This document shows positions 34,128 through 42,240 of a stretch of 64,000 bases of DNA, in pieces. Positions within the stretch are counted from its first letter, which is position 1, and every line of letters begins with the position of its first letter. A program made the position numbers and the translations under genes. The notes beneath the pieces were generated by a model. That model saw nothing but the letters and a program-made list of their open reading frames with translations. It ran no database searches and was not told the DNA's origin. The DNA is from CAMBRQ01 sp945870325 (lineage in GTDB: Bacteria; Bacillota; Clostridia; Lachnospirales; Lachnospiraceae), in contig NZ_JBNPMC010000003.1 of assembly GCF_050313795.1 (NCBI RefSeq), forward strand, positions 62,001-126,000, given 5' to 3'.

Positions 34128-34364
34128 CTATTCGCACATATATGGTGCCAATGTCTCGAGAATTGTATCGATCTCAGCATTATCAGCGTGAATGTTCAGA
34201 TCAATCGCTTTGGAAAGATCCAGGCTGAAGATACCCATAATAGACTTTGCGTCAATGACATACCTTCCGGATACTAAATCAAAATCATAATCAAATTTTG
34301 TGATATCATTTACAAAAGATTTTACCTTGTCGATAGAATTCAAAGAAATCTTAACTGTTTTCAT
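34128..34364 (-). CDS. HPr-like protein without the phosphorylatable histidine
   Basis: 78 residues. The overall HPr pattern is visible: VSGRYVIDAKSIMGIFSLDL corresponds to the Ser46 helix region, then NIHADNAEIDTILETL. The segment that should hold Gly-Ile-His-Ala-Arg-Pro around residue 15 reads NSIDKVKSFVNDI, with no His or Arg. It therefore cannot carry phosphate in the sugar phosphotransferase system in the usual way. A regulatory or structural role through the Ser46-like face is possible. AGGAGG upstream is clear, and it has its own promoter. Confidence 0.8.
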   Translation of the reverse strand: MKTVKISLNSIDKVKSFVNDITKFDYDFDLVSGRYVIDAKSIMGIFSLDLSKAIDLNIHADNAEIDTILETLAPYMCE

Positions 34365-34403
34365 TGGAAATACCTCCTTGTTGTCTTTTCATGTTCTATA
34401 AAC

Positions 34404-34432
34404 ATCTTAAGAGCAAGCAGTATAAAAGTCAA
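34404..34432 (-). promoter_or_regulatory. Predicted promoter of the HPr-like gene
   Basis: Minus strand: TTGACT (34427-34432) and TAAGAT (34404-34409) with a 17-nt spacer. Confidence 0.6.
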
Positions 34433-34509
34433 GGAATAAATTGCCAAAGAATCGAAAAGAAATGGAAGAATTATTTTAACAACTTGCATAGAAAGGGATA
34501 GAGAAGGAT

Positions 34510-35853
34510 ATGAAGAAAGTAGCATTACATAATCTGGGCTGTAAAGTGAATGCGTATGAGACAGAGGCAATGCAGGAACTGTTAGAAGAGCAGGGCTATG
34601 AGATCGTACCTTTTAAAGAAGGTGCAGATATCTATATTATCAATACCTGCACGGTGACCAATATGGCAGACCGTAAGTCCAGACAGATGCTGCATCGTGC
34701 GAGGAAGATGAATCCGAAAGCAATCGTGATAGCCTGTGGCTGTTATGTGCAGGCGAAGCCGGAGGAAGTGGATGAATGTATTGATATTGTGGTAGGCAAC
34801 AACCGGAAGAAAGATATTGTTCAGATATTAGAAGAGTATGAAACGTCTCAGCGTTCGGAAGAAATGCCGGAAGCGGAGCATGAAAGAACAGTGCCGGACG
34901 AAAAGAATAAGAGAAATGTACAGAAAGCGGTTCTGGATATTAATCATACAAAAGAGTACGAAGAATTGAACTTAAGCAGAACGGCAGAACACACTCGCGC
35001 GTACATCAAAGTACAGGATGGATGCAACCAGTTCTGTTCTTACTGTATTATTCCTTATGCCAGAGGACGTGTCAGAAGCCGAAGCCGGGACGGCGTGCTG
35101 GATGAAGTCCGCCAGCTTGCGGCGAATGGATATAAAGAGGTAGTGTTAACCGGAATCCACTTGAGTTCCTATGGTATAGATACGGGTGATACGCTTCTGA
35201 ATCTGATTCTTGCCATTCATGATGTGGAAGGAATCAGGAGAATCCGTCTTGGATCATTGGAGCCAAGGATCATTACCGAAGAATTTGCGCGGACGATCGC
35301 AGGGCTCCCGAAGATGTGCCCGCATTTCCATCTTTCTTTGCAAAGTGGATGCGATGCTACACTTAAGCGGATGAACCGTCGTTACACATCCGAGGAATAT
35401 TATGAGAAATGCGAACTTTTGAGGAAATATTTCCATAATCCGGCGCTGACGACGGATGTGATTGTAGGATTCCCGGGAGAGACAGAAGAAGAATTCGCGC
35501 AGTCGAAGGCATTCGTGGACAAGGTGAATTTTTATGAGACGCATGTGTTCAAATATTCGAAGCGCGCGGGAACGAAAGCAGCCGTGATGGAGAATCAGGT
35601 GCCGGATCACGTTAAGACAGAGCGAAGTAATGAACTGCTGGAACTTAGCAGGAGAAAACAGGCGGCATACGAAGAAGCGCTGATTGGAACAACGCAGGAA
35701 GTGCTGATGGAAGAAGAGGTTCTGCATCATGGAGAGAAGTATCTGGTGGGACATACAAAAGAATATGTTAAGATTGGACGAAAAAAGTCGGAAAATTTAA
35801 TAAATCAGTTAATAAATGTAGAAATTGAGAGCCGTTTGCAAATAATGCATTGA
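34510..35853 (+). CDS. mtaB: tRNA t6A37 methylthiotransferase
   Basis: 447 residues. Radical SAM enzyme adding methylthio to t6A at position 37. The N-terminal UPF0004 domain has three cluster Cys in NLGCKVNAYE, NTCTVTNMAD and IACGCYVQAKP. The radical SAM motif is VQDGCNQFCSYCIIPYARG near 170. A TRAM-like C-terminus follows. The AxxxETEA-type start is typical of MtaB rather than MiaB or RimO. The ireB promoter overlaps its stop codon. Confidence 0.93.
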   Translation: MKKVALHNLGCKVNAYETEAMQELLEEQGYEIVPFKEGADIYIINTCTVTNMADRKSRQMLHRARKMNPKAIVIACGCYVQAKPEEVDECIDIVVGNNRKKDIVQILEEYETSQRSEEMPEAEHERTVPDEKNKRNVQKAVLDINHTKEYEELNLSRTAEHTRAYIKVQDGCNQFCSYCIIPYARGRVRSRSRDGVLDEVRQLAANGYKEVVLTGIHLSSYGIDTGDTLLNLILAIHDVEGIRRIRLGSLEPRIITEEFARTIAGLPKMCPHFHLSLQSGCDATLKRMNRRYTSEEYYEKCELLRKYFHNPALTTDVIVGFPGETEEEFAQSKAFVDKVNFYETHVFKYSKRAGTKAAVMENQVPDHVKTERSNELLELSRRKQAAYEEALIGTTQEVLMEEEVLHHGEKYLVGHTKEYVKIGRKKSENLINQLINVEIESRLQIMH

Positions 35854-35878
35854 ATTTTCAGTTGCAATAGGTTAGAAT
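35850..35878 (+). promoter_or_regulatory. Predicted promoter of ireB-ruvX cluster
   Basis: TTGAAT at 35850-35855, 17-nt spacer, TAGAAT at 35873-35878; the -35 box overlaps the mtaB stop codon. Confidence 0.55.
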
Positions 35879-35910
35879 AACAATGAAGTATTTTTGGAGG
35901 ACGTGAGTAT

Positions 35911-36174
35911 ATGAAAGATTTAAGCAGCACCCAGTTTTTCCAGGTAGAAAGCGGTCCACAAATTCAAGCAAAAGATATACTTGAGATTGTGTACAAAGCA
36001 TTGCGCCAAAAAGGATACAATCCGGTGAATCAGATTGTAGGATATATTATGTCAGGAGACCCGACATACATTACAAGTTATGATGGCGCAAGAAGCCTGA
36101 TTATGAAGATGGAACGGGATGAATTAGTAGAAGAGATGCTCAAGACGTATATTGAGCATAATAAGTGGGTATAA
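35911..36174 (+). CDS. ireB: IreB family regulatory phosphoprotein
   Basis: 87 residues (DUF965/YrzL). In Enterococcus IreB is phosphorylated on N-terminal Thr by the PASTA kinase IreK and tunes envelope resistance. The family core [40 protein letters not shown] and [18 protein letters not shown] is present, and an N-terminal SSTQFF offers Ser/Thr sites. AGGACGTGAG precedes the ATG. Followed by ruvX as in many Firmicutes. Confidence 0.93.
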   Translation: MKDLSSTQFFQVESGPQIQAKDILEIVYKALRQKGYNPVNQIVGYIMSGDPTYITSYDGARSLIMKMERDELVEEMLKTYIEHNKWV

Positions 36175-36179
36175 TTTCT

Positions 36180-36614
36180 ATGAGAATCATGGGACTGGAC
36201 TACGGCTCTAAGACCGTAGGCGTTGCAATCAGTGATCCTCTGGGAATTACTGCCCAGGGAATAGAGACAATTTGCCGAAAGGACGAGAACAAGCTGCGGA
36301 AGACCTGTGCAAGAATCGAAGCGTTGATCGAAGAGTATCAGGTAGAGCGGATTGTGCTTGGCCTTCCGAAGCATATGAACAATGACATTGGGGATCGAGC
36401 GGAAAAATCGATAGAGTTTGGGAAGATGCTGGCTAGAAGGACCGGCCTTGAAGTCGTGATGTGGGACGAGCGGCTGACTACGGTAGAAGCAGAACGGACT
36501 TTAATTGAGAATAAGGTAAGAAGAGAAGACCGCAAGAAGTATATTGATAAGATTGCGGCAGTTTTTATATTGCAGGGATATTTGGACTCGATTCATATGA
36601 ACAGTGTATTGTAG
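36180..36614 (+). CDS. ruvX: YqgF/RuvX-type nuclease (Holliday junction resolvase-like)
   Basis: 144 residues from ATG 36180, giving the usual N-terminus [20 protein letters not shown]. The GTG at 36165 lies inside ireB. RNase H-like fold with [12 protein letters not shown] and [14 protein letters not shown]. Acts in pre-16S rRNA maturation and/or recombination. Five bases after ireB, no clear ribosome site, so coupled translation is likely. Confidence 0.9.
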   Translation: MRIMGLDYGSKTVGVAISDPLGITAQGIETICRKDENKLRKTCARIEALIEEYQVERIVLGLPKHMNNDIGDRAEKSIEFGKMLARRTGLEVVMWDERLTTVEAERTLIENKVRREDRKKYIDKIAAVFILQGYLDSIHMNSVL

Positions 36615-36636
36615 GAATCATTCTTGAGGTGTATAT

Positions 36637-36897
36637 ATGGAAAAGATTAAATTCATGTCTGAGGAAATACAGGAAGAAGTAGATTTTTTTGTGCTGGAGC
36701 AGACGAAGGTGAATGGTGTGTCTTATATTCTGGTCACGGATTCTGAAGAAGACGATGCAGAATGTCTGATTCTAAAGGATACATCAGAAGAAACATCATC
36801 TGACAGTGTGTATGAGATTGTGGAAGATGATGTAGAACTTACAGCGATTTCGAAGGTATTTGAAGAACTGCTCGAAGATGTTGAAATTGAAAGGTAA
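36637..36897 (+). CDS. DUF1292 domain protein
   Basis: 86 residues, acidic. DUF1292/YrzB-like: VDFFVLEQTKVNGVSYILVT near residue 12 and YEIVEDDVELTAISKVFEEL. Found next to ruvX/yrrK across Firmicutes, function unknown. ATG is preceded by GAGGTG. Six bases separate it from fur. Confidence 0.9.
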   Translation: MEKIKFMSEEIQEEVDFFVLEQTKVNGVSYILVTDSEEDDAECLILKDTSEETSSDSVYEIVEDDVELTAISKVFEELLEDVEIER

Positions 36898-36903
36898 TAT
36901 ACT

Positions 36904-37347
36904 ATGTCTATCAGTAAAGAGAAATTTAAAGAAATGCTGAAAGAGAAGGGTCTTAAAGTAACCAATCAACGGTTGCTTGTATTAGAAGTGCTCGCAGATC
37001 ATCGTGATAAGCATATGACTGCGGAAGACATCTATGAACTGGTAAAGGAAGACTATCCGGAGATCGGACTGGCTACCATTTACCGGACGGTGCAATTGTT
37101 ACGGGAAATGCAATTGGTGGATCGGATCAATCTGGATGATGGATGCCTGCGCTATGAGATTAGCGATTTATTTGACGGGGAAACAAAGCATCATCATCAC
37201 CATCTGATATGCAAAACATGTGGAAAAGTAGTTCCGTTTGAAGAGGACCTCCTGGATGATCTGGAGCGTCGTATTGAGCAGGAGACGGGATTCCGCGTGT
37301 CAGACCACGAATTAAAGTTCTACGGACAATGCAAGGACTGCCAGTAG
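36904..37347 (+). CDS. Fur/PerR-family metal-dependent repressor
   Basis: 147 residues. The winged-helix part has VTNQRLLVLEVLADHRDKHM and IGLATIYRTVQLL. The dimerisation part has a His-rich KHHHHHLICKTCG and a terminal Cys-x-x-Cys (YGQCKDCQ), giving the structural zinc site with four Cys. Whether it senses iron, zinc or peroxide cannot be told from the sequence alone. Located between DUF1292 and rnj in one tight cluster. Confidence 0.9.
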   Translation: MSISKEKFKEMLKEKGLKVTNQRLLVLEVLADHRDKHMTAEDIYELVKEDYPEIGLATIYRTVQLLREMQLVDRINLDDGCLRYEISDLFDGETKHHHHHLICKTCGKVVPFEEDLLDDLERRIEQETGFRVSDHELKFYGQCKDCQ

Positions 37348-37386
37348 AGGCAAGAATAGTACGGAGAAACACGTGGAGGTGTAAAT

Positions 37387-39054
37387 TTGAAAAAAGAAAA
37401 CAACGGAAAATTGCGTATCATTCCGCTCGGAGGACTGGAGAAGATCGGAATGAACATTACTGCCTTCGAATATGAAGACAGTATTATTGTCGTGGACTGC
37501 GGTTTGGCATTCCCGGAAGACGATATGCTTGGAATTGATCTTGTAATTCCGGATGTAACGTATCTTAAAGACAATATTCAGAAAGTGAAAGGTTTTGTAA
37601 TCACTCACGGACATGAGGATCATATTGGCGCTCTGTCCTATGTGTTAAGGGAGATGAATCTTCCGATCTATGCGACAAAACTTACCATGGGTATTATCGA
37701 GCGGAAATTGACGGAGCATAACCTGCTTCGCAGTACCAGAAGAAAAGTAGTAAAGCATGGACAGTCCATCAATCTTGGACAGTTCAGGATCGAATTCATT
37801 AAGACGAATCACAGTATCCAGGATGCGGCGGCGCTGGCGATCTACTCTCCGGCCGGCATTGTTGTACACACCGGAGACTTTAAAGTAGACTATACGCCGG
37901 TATTCGGTGATGCGATCGATCTGCAGCGTTTTGCTGAGATTGGAAAGAAGGGCGTTCTGGCATTGATGTCAGACAGTACTAATGCTGAGAGAAAGGGATT
38001 CACCCAGTCTGAGCGTACGGTTGGAATCACTTTTGACCATATCTTTGCAGAGCATCAGAATACCAGAATCATTATTGCAACGTTCGCGTCCAATGTAGAC
38101 CGCGTGCAGCAGATTATCAACTCTGCGTGCAAATACGGCCGTAAGGTTGTAGTCGAAGGACGAAGCATGGTGAATATCATTCAGGTTGCCCAGGAATTAG
38201 GGTATCTGAATGTGCCGGACAAGACGTTGGTCGAGATCGACCAGTTGAAGAACTATCCGCCGGAGAAGACTGCCTTGATCACCACGGGAAGTCAGGGAGA
38301 ATCTATGGCGGCTTTATCCCGTATGGCAGCAGACGTGCATAAGAAAGTAACGATCATGCCTGGAGATACTGTAATATTCAGTTCCAATCCGATTCCGGGA
38401 AATGAGAAGTCTGTATCCAGGGTAATCAACGAATTATCCGCGAAGGGGGCGAATGTCATCTTCTCAGATGCCCATGTATCCGGTCATGCATGCCAGGAGG
38501 AGTTAAAACTGATCTACTCTCTGGTGAAACCGAAATATGCCATTCCGGTACATGGCGAGTACCGTCATCTGAAGGCGAATGCAGGTATTGCAACCTCTCT
38601 TGGAATTCCGAAAGAGAATGTATTCATCCTGCAATCCGGTGATGTTTTGGAGTTAAGTGATAAAGAGGCGAAGGTTGTAGATAAGGTACACACAGGAACC
38701 ATTCTGGTAGATGGTCTTGGTGTCGGAGATGTTGGGAATATCGTGCTTCGTGACAGACAGCATCTGGCAGAGGATGGTATCTTGATTGTTGTGCTGACCT
38801 TGGAAAAAGGCACGAATCAGTTACTGGCAGGACCAGATATCGTATCTCGTGGATTCGTCTATGTAAGAGAGTCCGAAGGGCTGATGGAAGAAGCGCGCAA
38901 CATCCTGACGGATGCAGTGGAAGACTGCCTGATGCACCAGAGGAATGCTGACTGGAGCAAGATCAAGATGGTGATCCGCGATACCATGAATGAATATATC
39001 TGGAAAAAGACGAAGAGGAAACCGATGATATTGCCGATTATTATGGATGTGTAG
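37387..39054 (+). CDS. rnj: Ribonuclease J
   Basis: 555 residues starting at TTG 37387, with GGAGGTG 5 nt upstream. 5'-3' exonuclease and endonuclease for mRNA turnover and rRNA maturation. Metallo-beta-lactamase motif ITHGHEDHIGAL near 74, VVHTGDFKVDYTP, MSDSTNAERKGFTQSE, the beta-CASP region TTGSQGESMAALSRMA, and VHGEYRHLKANA. Element E3 starts at the very last base of its stop codon. Confidence 0.95.
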   Translation: MKKENNGKLRIIPLGGLEKIGMNITAFEYEDSIIVVDCGLAFPEDDMLGIDLVIPDVTYLKDNIQKVKGFVITHGHEDHIGALSYVLREMNLPIYATKLTMGIIERKLTEHNLLRSTRRKVVKHGQSINLGQFRIEFIKTNHSIQDAAALAIYSPAGIVVHTGDFKVDYTPVFGDAIDLQRFAEIGKKGVLALMSDSTNAERKGFTQSERTVGITFDHIFAEHQNTRIIIATFASNVDRVQQIINSACKYGRKVVVEGRSMVNIIQVAQELGYLNVPDKTLVEIDQLKNYPPEKTALITTGSQGESMAALSRMAADVHKKVTIMPGDTVIFSSNPIPGNEKSVSRVINELSAKGANVIFSDAHVSGHACQEELKLIYSLVKPKYAIPVHGEYRHLKANAGIATSLGIPKENVFILQSGDVLELSDKEAKVVDKVHTGTILVDGLGVGDVGNIVLRDRQHLAEDGILIVVLTLEKGTNQLLAGPDIVSRGFVYVRESEGLMEEARNILTDAVEDCLMHQRNADWSKIKMVIRDTMNEYIWKKTKRKPMILPIIMDV

Positions 39055-39334
39055 TTGGAGTGGACGGCGAGGGAGATGCATAAGGATGATTTGGTATCCG
39101 GGTCTCTTCGCCAACTATCCGTAGCATAAAAAAGCATGAGAATTGAGTAACCGGACAGATTCACCGAGAAATTTTGATAATTTCTCGGTTCAGCTGTCCT
39201 CGATGATTTGGTTTGAAACCAAATCATCGTACTCAATTCTCACGCTTTTTTCTGCAACTGATAGTAAGGCTCGTTCCACGGACACCAAACCACCCTTATA
39301 CATCTCCCTGCCTCCCCTCCCGCCGGTCGCCAAC
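39054..39334 (+). repeat. Long palindromic element E3 (between rnj and trmR)
   Basis: Arms GTTGG (39054-39058) and CCAAC (39330-39334), 5' box GAGTGGACGGC (39058-39068). Long stems include GGGAGATGCATAAGG with its partner near 39293-39309, and ATGAGAATTGAGTA with its partner near 39230-39243. Hairpin A is at 39153-39199 (GGACAG/CTGTCC, inner ATTCACCGAG and CGGTTCAG, TTGA-type loop), hairpin B at 39201-39229. No separate 3' box before the trmR ribosome site. Reading frames through it are not genes. Confidence 0.9.
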
Positions 39335-39358
39335 GTTTTTAACAAAGAAGGAGTCCCC

Positions 39359-40000
39359 ATGATTGTAGATGAGAGAATGGTTACATATATCCATTCGTTG
39401 GAATTGCCCAACAGTCCCATAATTGAACAGATTGAGCAGGAGGCACTGGAAACTTATGTGCCGATTATCCGTAAGGAGACTCAGAGTTTTTTAAAGGTCC
39501 TGCTCATGATCAAGAAGCCTTTACGGATTCTGGAAGTGGGAACGGCAGTTGGCTTTTCAGCAATTTTGATGAGTGAGTATATGCCGGAGAATGGAAAGAT
39601 TACAACAATTGAGAAGTATGAAAAGAGAATCCCGATTGCGAGAGAGAATTTTAAACGCGCGGGAAGGGAGAATCAGATTACATTGATGGAAGGGGATGCC
39701 CTTGAAGTCATGAAGAACTTAGAAGGTCCTTATGATCTGATTTTTATGGATGCTGCGAAGGGGCAGTATATTCATTATCTGCCGGAGGCGATTCGTTTGC
39801 TCTCAGAAGGCGGTGTGCTGATGTCGGATAATGTCTTGCAGGACGGAGATGTTATCGAATCCCGGTTTGCGGTTGAAAGGCGTAATCGCACCATCCATAG
39901 CCGGATGCGGGAATATCTGTATGAACTGAAGCATAATGACCAGTTGCAGACCTCGATTCTGCCGTTGGGCGATGGGGTTGCACTTAGTGTAAAAAAGTGA
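39359..40000 (+). CDS. trmR: tRNA 5-hydroxyuridine methyltransferase (class I O-methyltransferase)
   Basis: 213 residues from ATG 39359, with AAGGAG at 39347-39352; the frame is open further upstream only because it runs through element E3. SAM domain: ILEVGTAVGFSAILMSEYMP near 60, ITTIEKYEKRIPIARENFKR, YDLIFMDAAKGQYIHYLPE and MSDNVLQDG. Similar to B. subtilis YrrM/TrmR, which methylates ho5U34 to mo5U34. The next gene encodes the likely hydroxylation enzyme, which supports this over a general catechol methyltransferase role. Confidence 0.85.
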   Translation: MIVDERMVTYIHSLELPNSPIIEQIEQEALETYVPIIRKETQSFLKVLLMIKKPLRILEVGTAVGFSAILMSEYMPENGKITTIEKYEKRIPIARENFKRAGRENQITLMEGDALEVMKNLEGPYDLIFMDAAKGQYIHYLPEAIRLLSEGGVLMSDNVLQDGDVIESRFAVERRNRTIHSRMREYLYELKHNDQLQTSILPLGDGVALSVKK

Positions 40001-40021
40001 GATCTAAAAAAGGAGATTGGA

Positions 40022-41251
40022 ATGATGAACAAGAAACGCCCGGAATTACTCATCCCGGCAAGCAGCCTGGAAGTGTTGAAGACAGCGGTTATATTTGGCG
40101 CAGATGCAGTATATATCGGTGGCGAGGCCTTTGGTCTGCGTGCCAAGGCGAAGAATTTTTCGATGGAGGATATGCGGGAAGGAATTGCATTTGCTCATGA
40201 ACATGGTGCGAGAGTCCACGTGACGGTGAATATTCTGGCGCATAACAGCGATCTGGAAGGTGTAGAAGAGTACCTGAAAGAATTGAAAGAAATCGGACCG
40301 GATGCTTTGATCATTGCGGACCCGGCGATTTTCGAACTGGCGAAAGAAATCTGTCCTGAGATTGAGCGTCATGTCAGTACTCAGGCGAATAATACCAATT
40401 ATGGCACCTATCGTTTCTGGTGGAAGCAGGGAGCCAAGCGTGTGGTATCAGCCAGGGAATTGTCATTAAAAGAGATTAAAGAGATCCGGGAAAAGATTCC
40501 GGAAGAGATGGAGATAGAAAGTTTTATCCATGGAGCAATGTGCATCTCCTATTCCGGCAGATGTCTTTTGAGCAACTTCTTTACCGGAAGAGATGCGAAC
40601 CAGGGGGCATGCACCCACCCATGCCGCTGGAAGTATGCGGTAGTTGAGGAGACAAGACCGGGCGAGTATATGCCAGTCTATGAAAATGAACGCGGCACCT
40701 ATATCTTCAACTCCAAGGATCTGTGTATGATTGAGCACATCCCGGAGATGATCGATGCCGGAATCGATAGTTTCAAGATTGAAGGCCGTATGAAGACGGC
40801 ACTCTATGTAGCGACCGTAGCCAGAACCTACCGCAAAGCCATAGACGACTATCTGGAGGACCCACAGAAATATCAGGCAAATATGCCATGGTATTTGGAT
40901 CAGATCTCCAATTGTACTTACCGCCAGTTCACCACCGGCTTCTATTTTGGCAAGCCAAGCGATGAAAGCCAGATCTACGACAGCAATACTTATGTCAAAG
41001 AATACACCTATCTTGGAATCATCGGCGGAGAAAAAGACGGCATGTACCGCATTGAACAGAGAAACAAGTTCTCAGTTGGCGAGACCATAGAGATCATGAA
41101 GCCAGACGGTAGAAACATTGAAGTAAGTGTTAAAAGAATCGTAGATGAAGAAGGCAGCGCCCAGGAAAGCGCCCCTCATCCAAAGCAGGTACTGTACGTA
41201 GACCTGGACGGCAAAGCTGAACGTTACGATATCCTGAGACGGGCGGAGTAG
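40022..41251 (+). CDS. trhP: Peptidase U32-family tRNA hydroxylation protein (TrhP-like)
   Basis: 409 residues; a start at the second ATG (40025) is also possible. AAAGGAG lies upstream. U32 family signature ESFIHGAMCISYSGRCLLSN with conserved Cys, then ACTHPCRWKYAV and FKIEGRMKTALYVATVART. In B. subtilis the neighbouring yrrMNO genes act in prephenate-dependent hydroxylation of tRNA uridine 34. The trmR-trhP order here matches that pathway. The C-terminal 80 residues form a small beta domain. Ends in a terminator overlapping its stop codon. Confidence 0.85.
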   Translation: MMNKKRPELLIPASSLEVLKTAVIFGADAVYIGGEAFGLRAKAKNFSMEDMREGIAFAHEHGARVHVTVNILAHNSDLEGVEEYLKELKEIGPDALIIADPAIFELAKEICPEIERHVSTQANNTNYGTYRFWWKQGAKRVVSARELSLKEIKEIREKIPEEMEIESFIHGAMCISYSGRCLLSNFFTGRDANQGACTHPCRWKYAVVEETRPGEYMPVYENERGTYIFNSKDLCMIEHIPEMIDAGIDSFKIEGRMKTALYVATVARTYRKAIDDYLEDPQKYQANMPWYLDQISNCTYRQFTTGFYFGKPSDESQIYDSNTYVKEYTYLGIIGGEKDGMYRIEQRNKFSVGETIEIMKPDGRNIEVSVKRIVDEEGSAQESAPHPKQVLYVDLDGKAERYDILRRAE

Positions 41252-41275
41252 GAATACTCCGCCATCAATTTTTTT
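41242..41275 (+). terminator. Intrinsic terminator overlapping the trhP stop
   Basis: GGCGGAGTA (41242-41250) / TACTCCGCC (41255-41263), GGAA loop, then ATCAA and seven T. The first strand includes the last codons of trhP. Confidence 0.9.
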
Positions 41276-41339
41276 AGGAAAAGCACAAAAAACAGTTCTC
41301 TAACATAAACTATATCAAATACGCTTAGAGGTGCTTCTC

Positions 41340-41957
41340 TTGAAATCATTTCCCCAACCCCTCACAGCCACGGAAGAACGATATTATATGCAAAAATATA
41401 CGGAGGGTGATCTTGAAGCAAAACATATTCTGATAGAACGGAATCTGCGCCTCGTTGCACATATCGTGAAGAAATACCAGTCATTCGAAGAAGATACAGA
41501 GGATCTATTGTCCATAGGAACTATCGGACTGATTAAGGCAGTGGTCACATTCAATCCGGACAAATGTGTCAGGCTTGGAACCTATGCTGCTCGGTGTATA
41601 GAAAACGAAGTCTTGATGTACCTTCGGGCGAAGAAGAAGTCTTCAAAAGAGATATCCCTATATGAACCGATCGGAACGGACCGGGAAGGGAATGAAATCC
41701 AGTTATTCGATATTATCGAAACGGAGGAGGATGACGCCCATAAGAAGGTGGAATTAAGCGATGATATTCGGATGTTGTATCATAAGGTGGAATCAGAACT
41801 ATCTCCGAGAGAACGACTGGTGCTTAAGATGCGGTATGGTTTGTATAACGAAGAAGAATATACACAGCGGGAGATTGCTAAAGAGTTAGGCATCTCTCGT
41901 TCTTATGTTTCAAGAATTGAAAAAAGTGCTATAGAAAAATTGCGCGGGTATTTTTAG
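41340..41957 (+). CDS. sigK: Sporulation sigma factor SigK, without pro-sequence
   Basis: 205 residues from TTG 41340, with AGAGG at 41327-41331; GTG 41331 would overlap it. Regions 2 and 4 are intact: ILIERNLRLVAHIVKKYQSF, DLLSIGTIGLIKAVVTFNPD, YAARCIENEVLMYLRAKKKS, LSPRERLVLKMRYGLYN and QREIAKELGISRSYVSRIEK. The start SFPQPLT corresponds to the mature N-terminus of B. subtilis SigK. An in-frame TAA at 41301 rules out a 20-residue pro-peptide. No skin-type insertion. Late mother-cell sigma factor. Confidence 0.88.
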   Translation: MKSFPQPLTATEERYYMQKYTEGDLEAKHILIERNLRLVAHIVKKYQSFEEDTEDLLSIGTIGLIKAVVTFNPDKCVRLGTYAARCIENEVLMYLRAKKKSSKEISLYEPIGTDREGNEIQLFDIIETEEDDAHKKVELSDDIRMLYHKVESELSPRERLVLKMRYGLYNEEEYTQREIAKELGISRSYVSRIEKSAIEKLRGYF

Positions 41958-42240
41958 TACCAGCGCAAGAATACATAAATGTCGAAAATTGTAAAGCGAT
42001 AATCAGTCAAAAGCAGTTGACATTCCTATGGTATTGGGATAAGATAAATTCACATTTTAAGAGAGGGATTTATCTTAATCCAATTGTTCTTAATCTTATT
42101 GGAGATGATAGAAGCGTATGGCTTTGATTCATTTCCTTCCGCAACTCTAATCGGTCGGTTCGACCATATATCACAAGTATCAGAATCATAAGCATTGATT
42201 TAAGATTCGTTGACAGTATCAAGCAGAAAGGGGGATGCGA
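41958..42240 (+). promoter_or_regulatory. Promoter and about 190-nt leader of comM
   Basis: Strong promoter TTGACA (42017-42022), 17-nt spacer, TAAGAT (42040-42045). The leader to the ATG at 42241 holds three possible hairpins: GATAAAT/ATTTATC (42043-42074), TCCAAT/ATTGGA (42079-42103) and GGTCG-GTT-CGACC (42153-42165). No known riboswitch class was recognised. Confidence 0.5.

Noticed and set aside
39143..39358. 72-codon N-terminal extension of trmR
   Set aside because: It runs through element E3, while a clear AAGGAG site places the start at 39359, where family similarity begins.
41340..41957. skin-type interruption of sigK
   Set aside because: The gene is continuous, with regions 2 to 4 in one frame.
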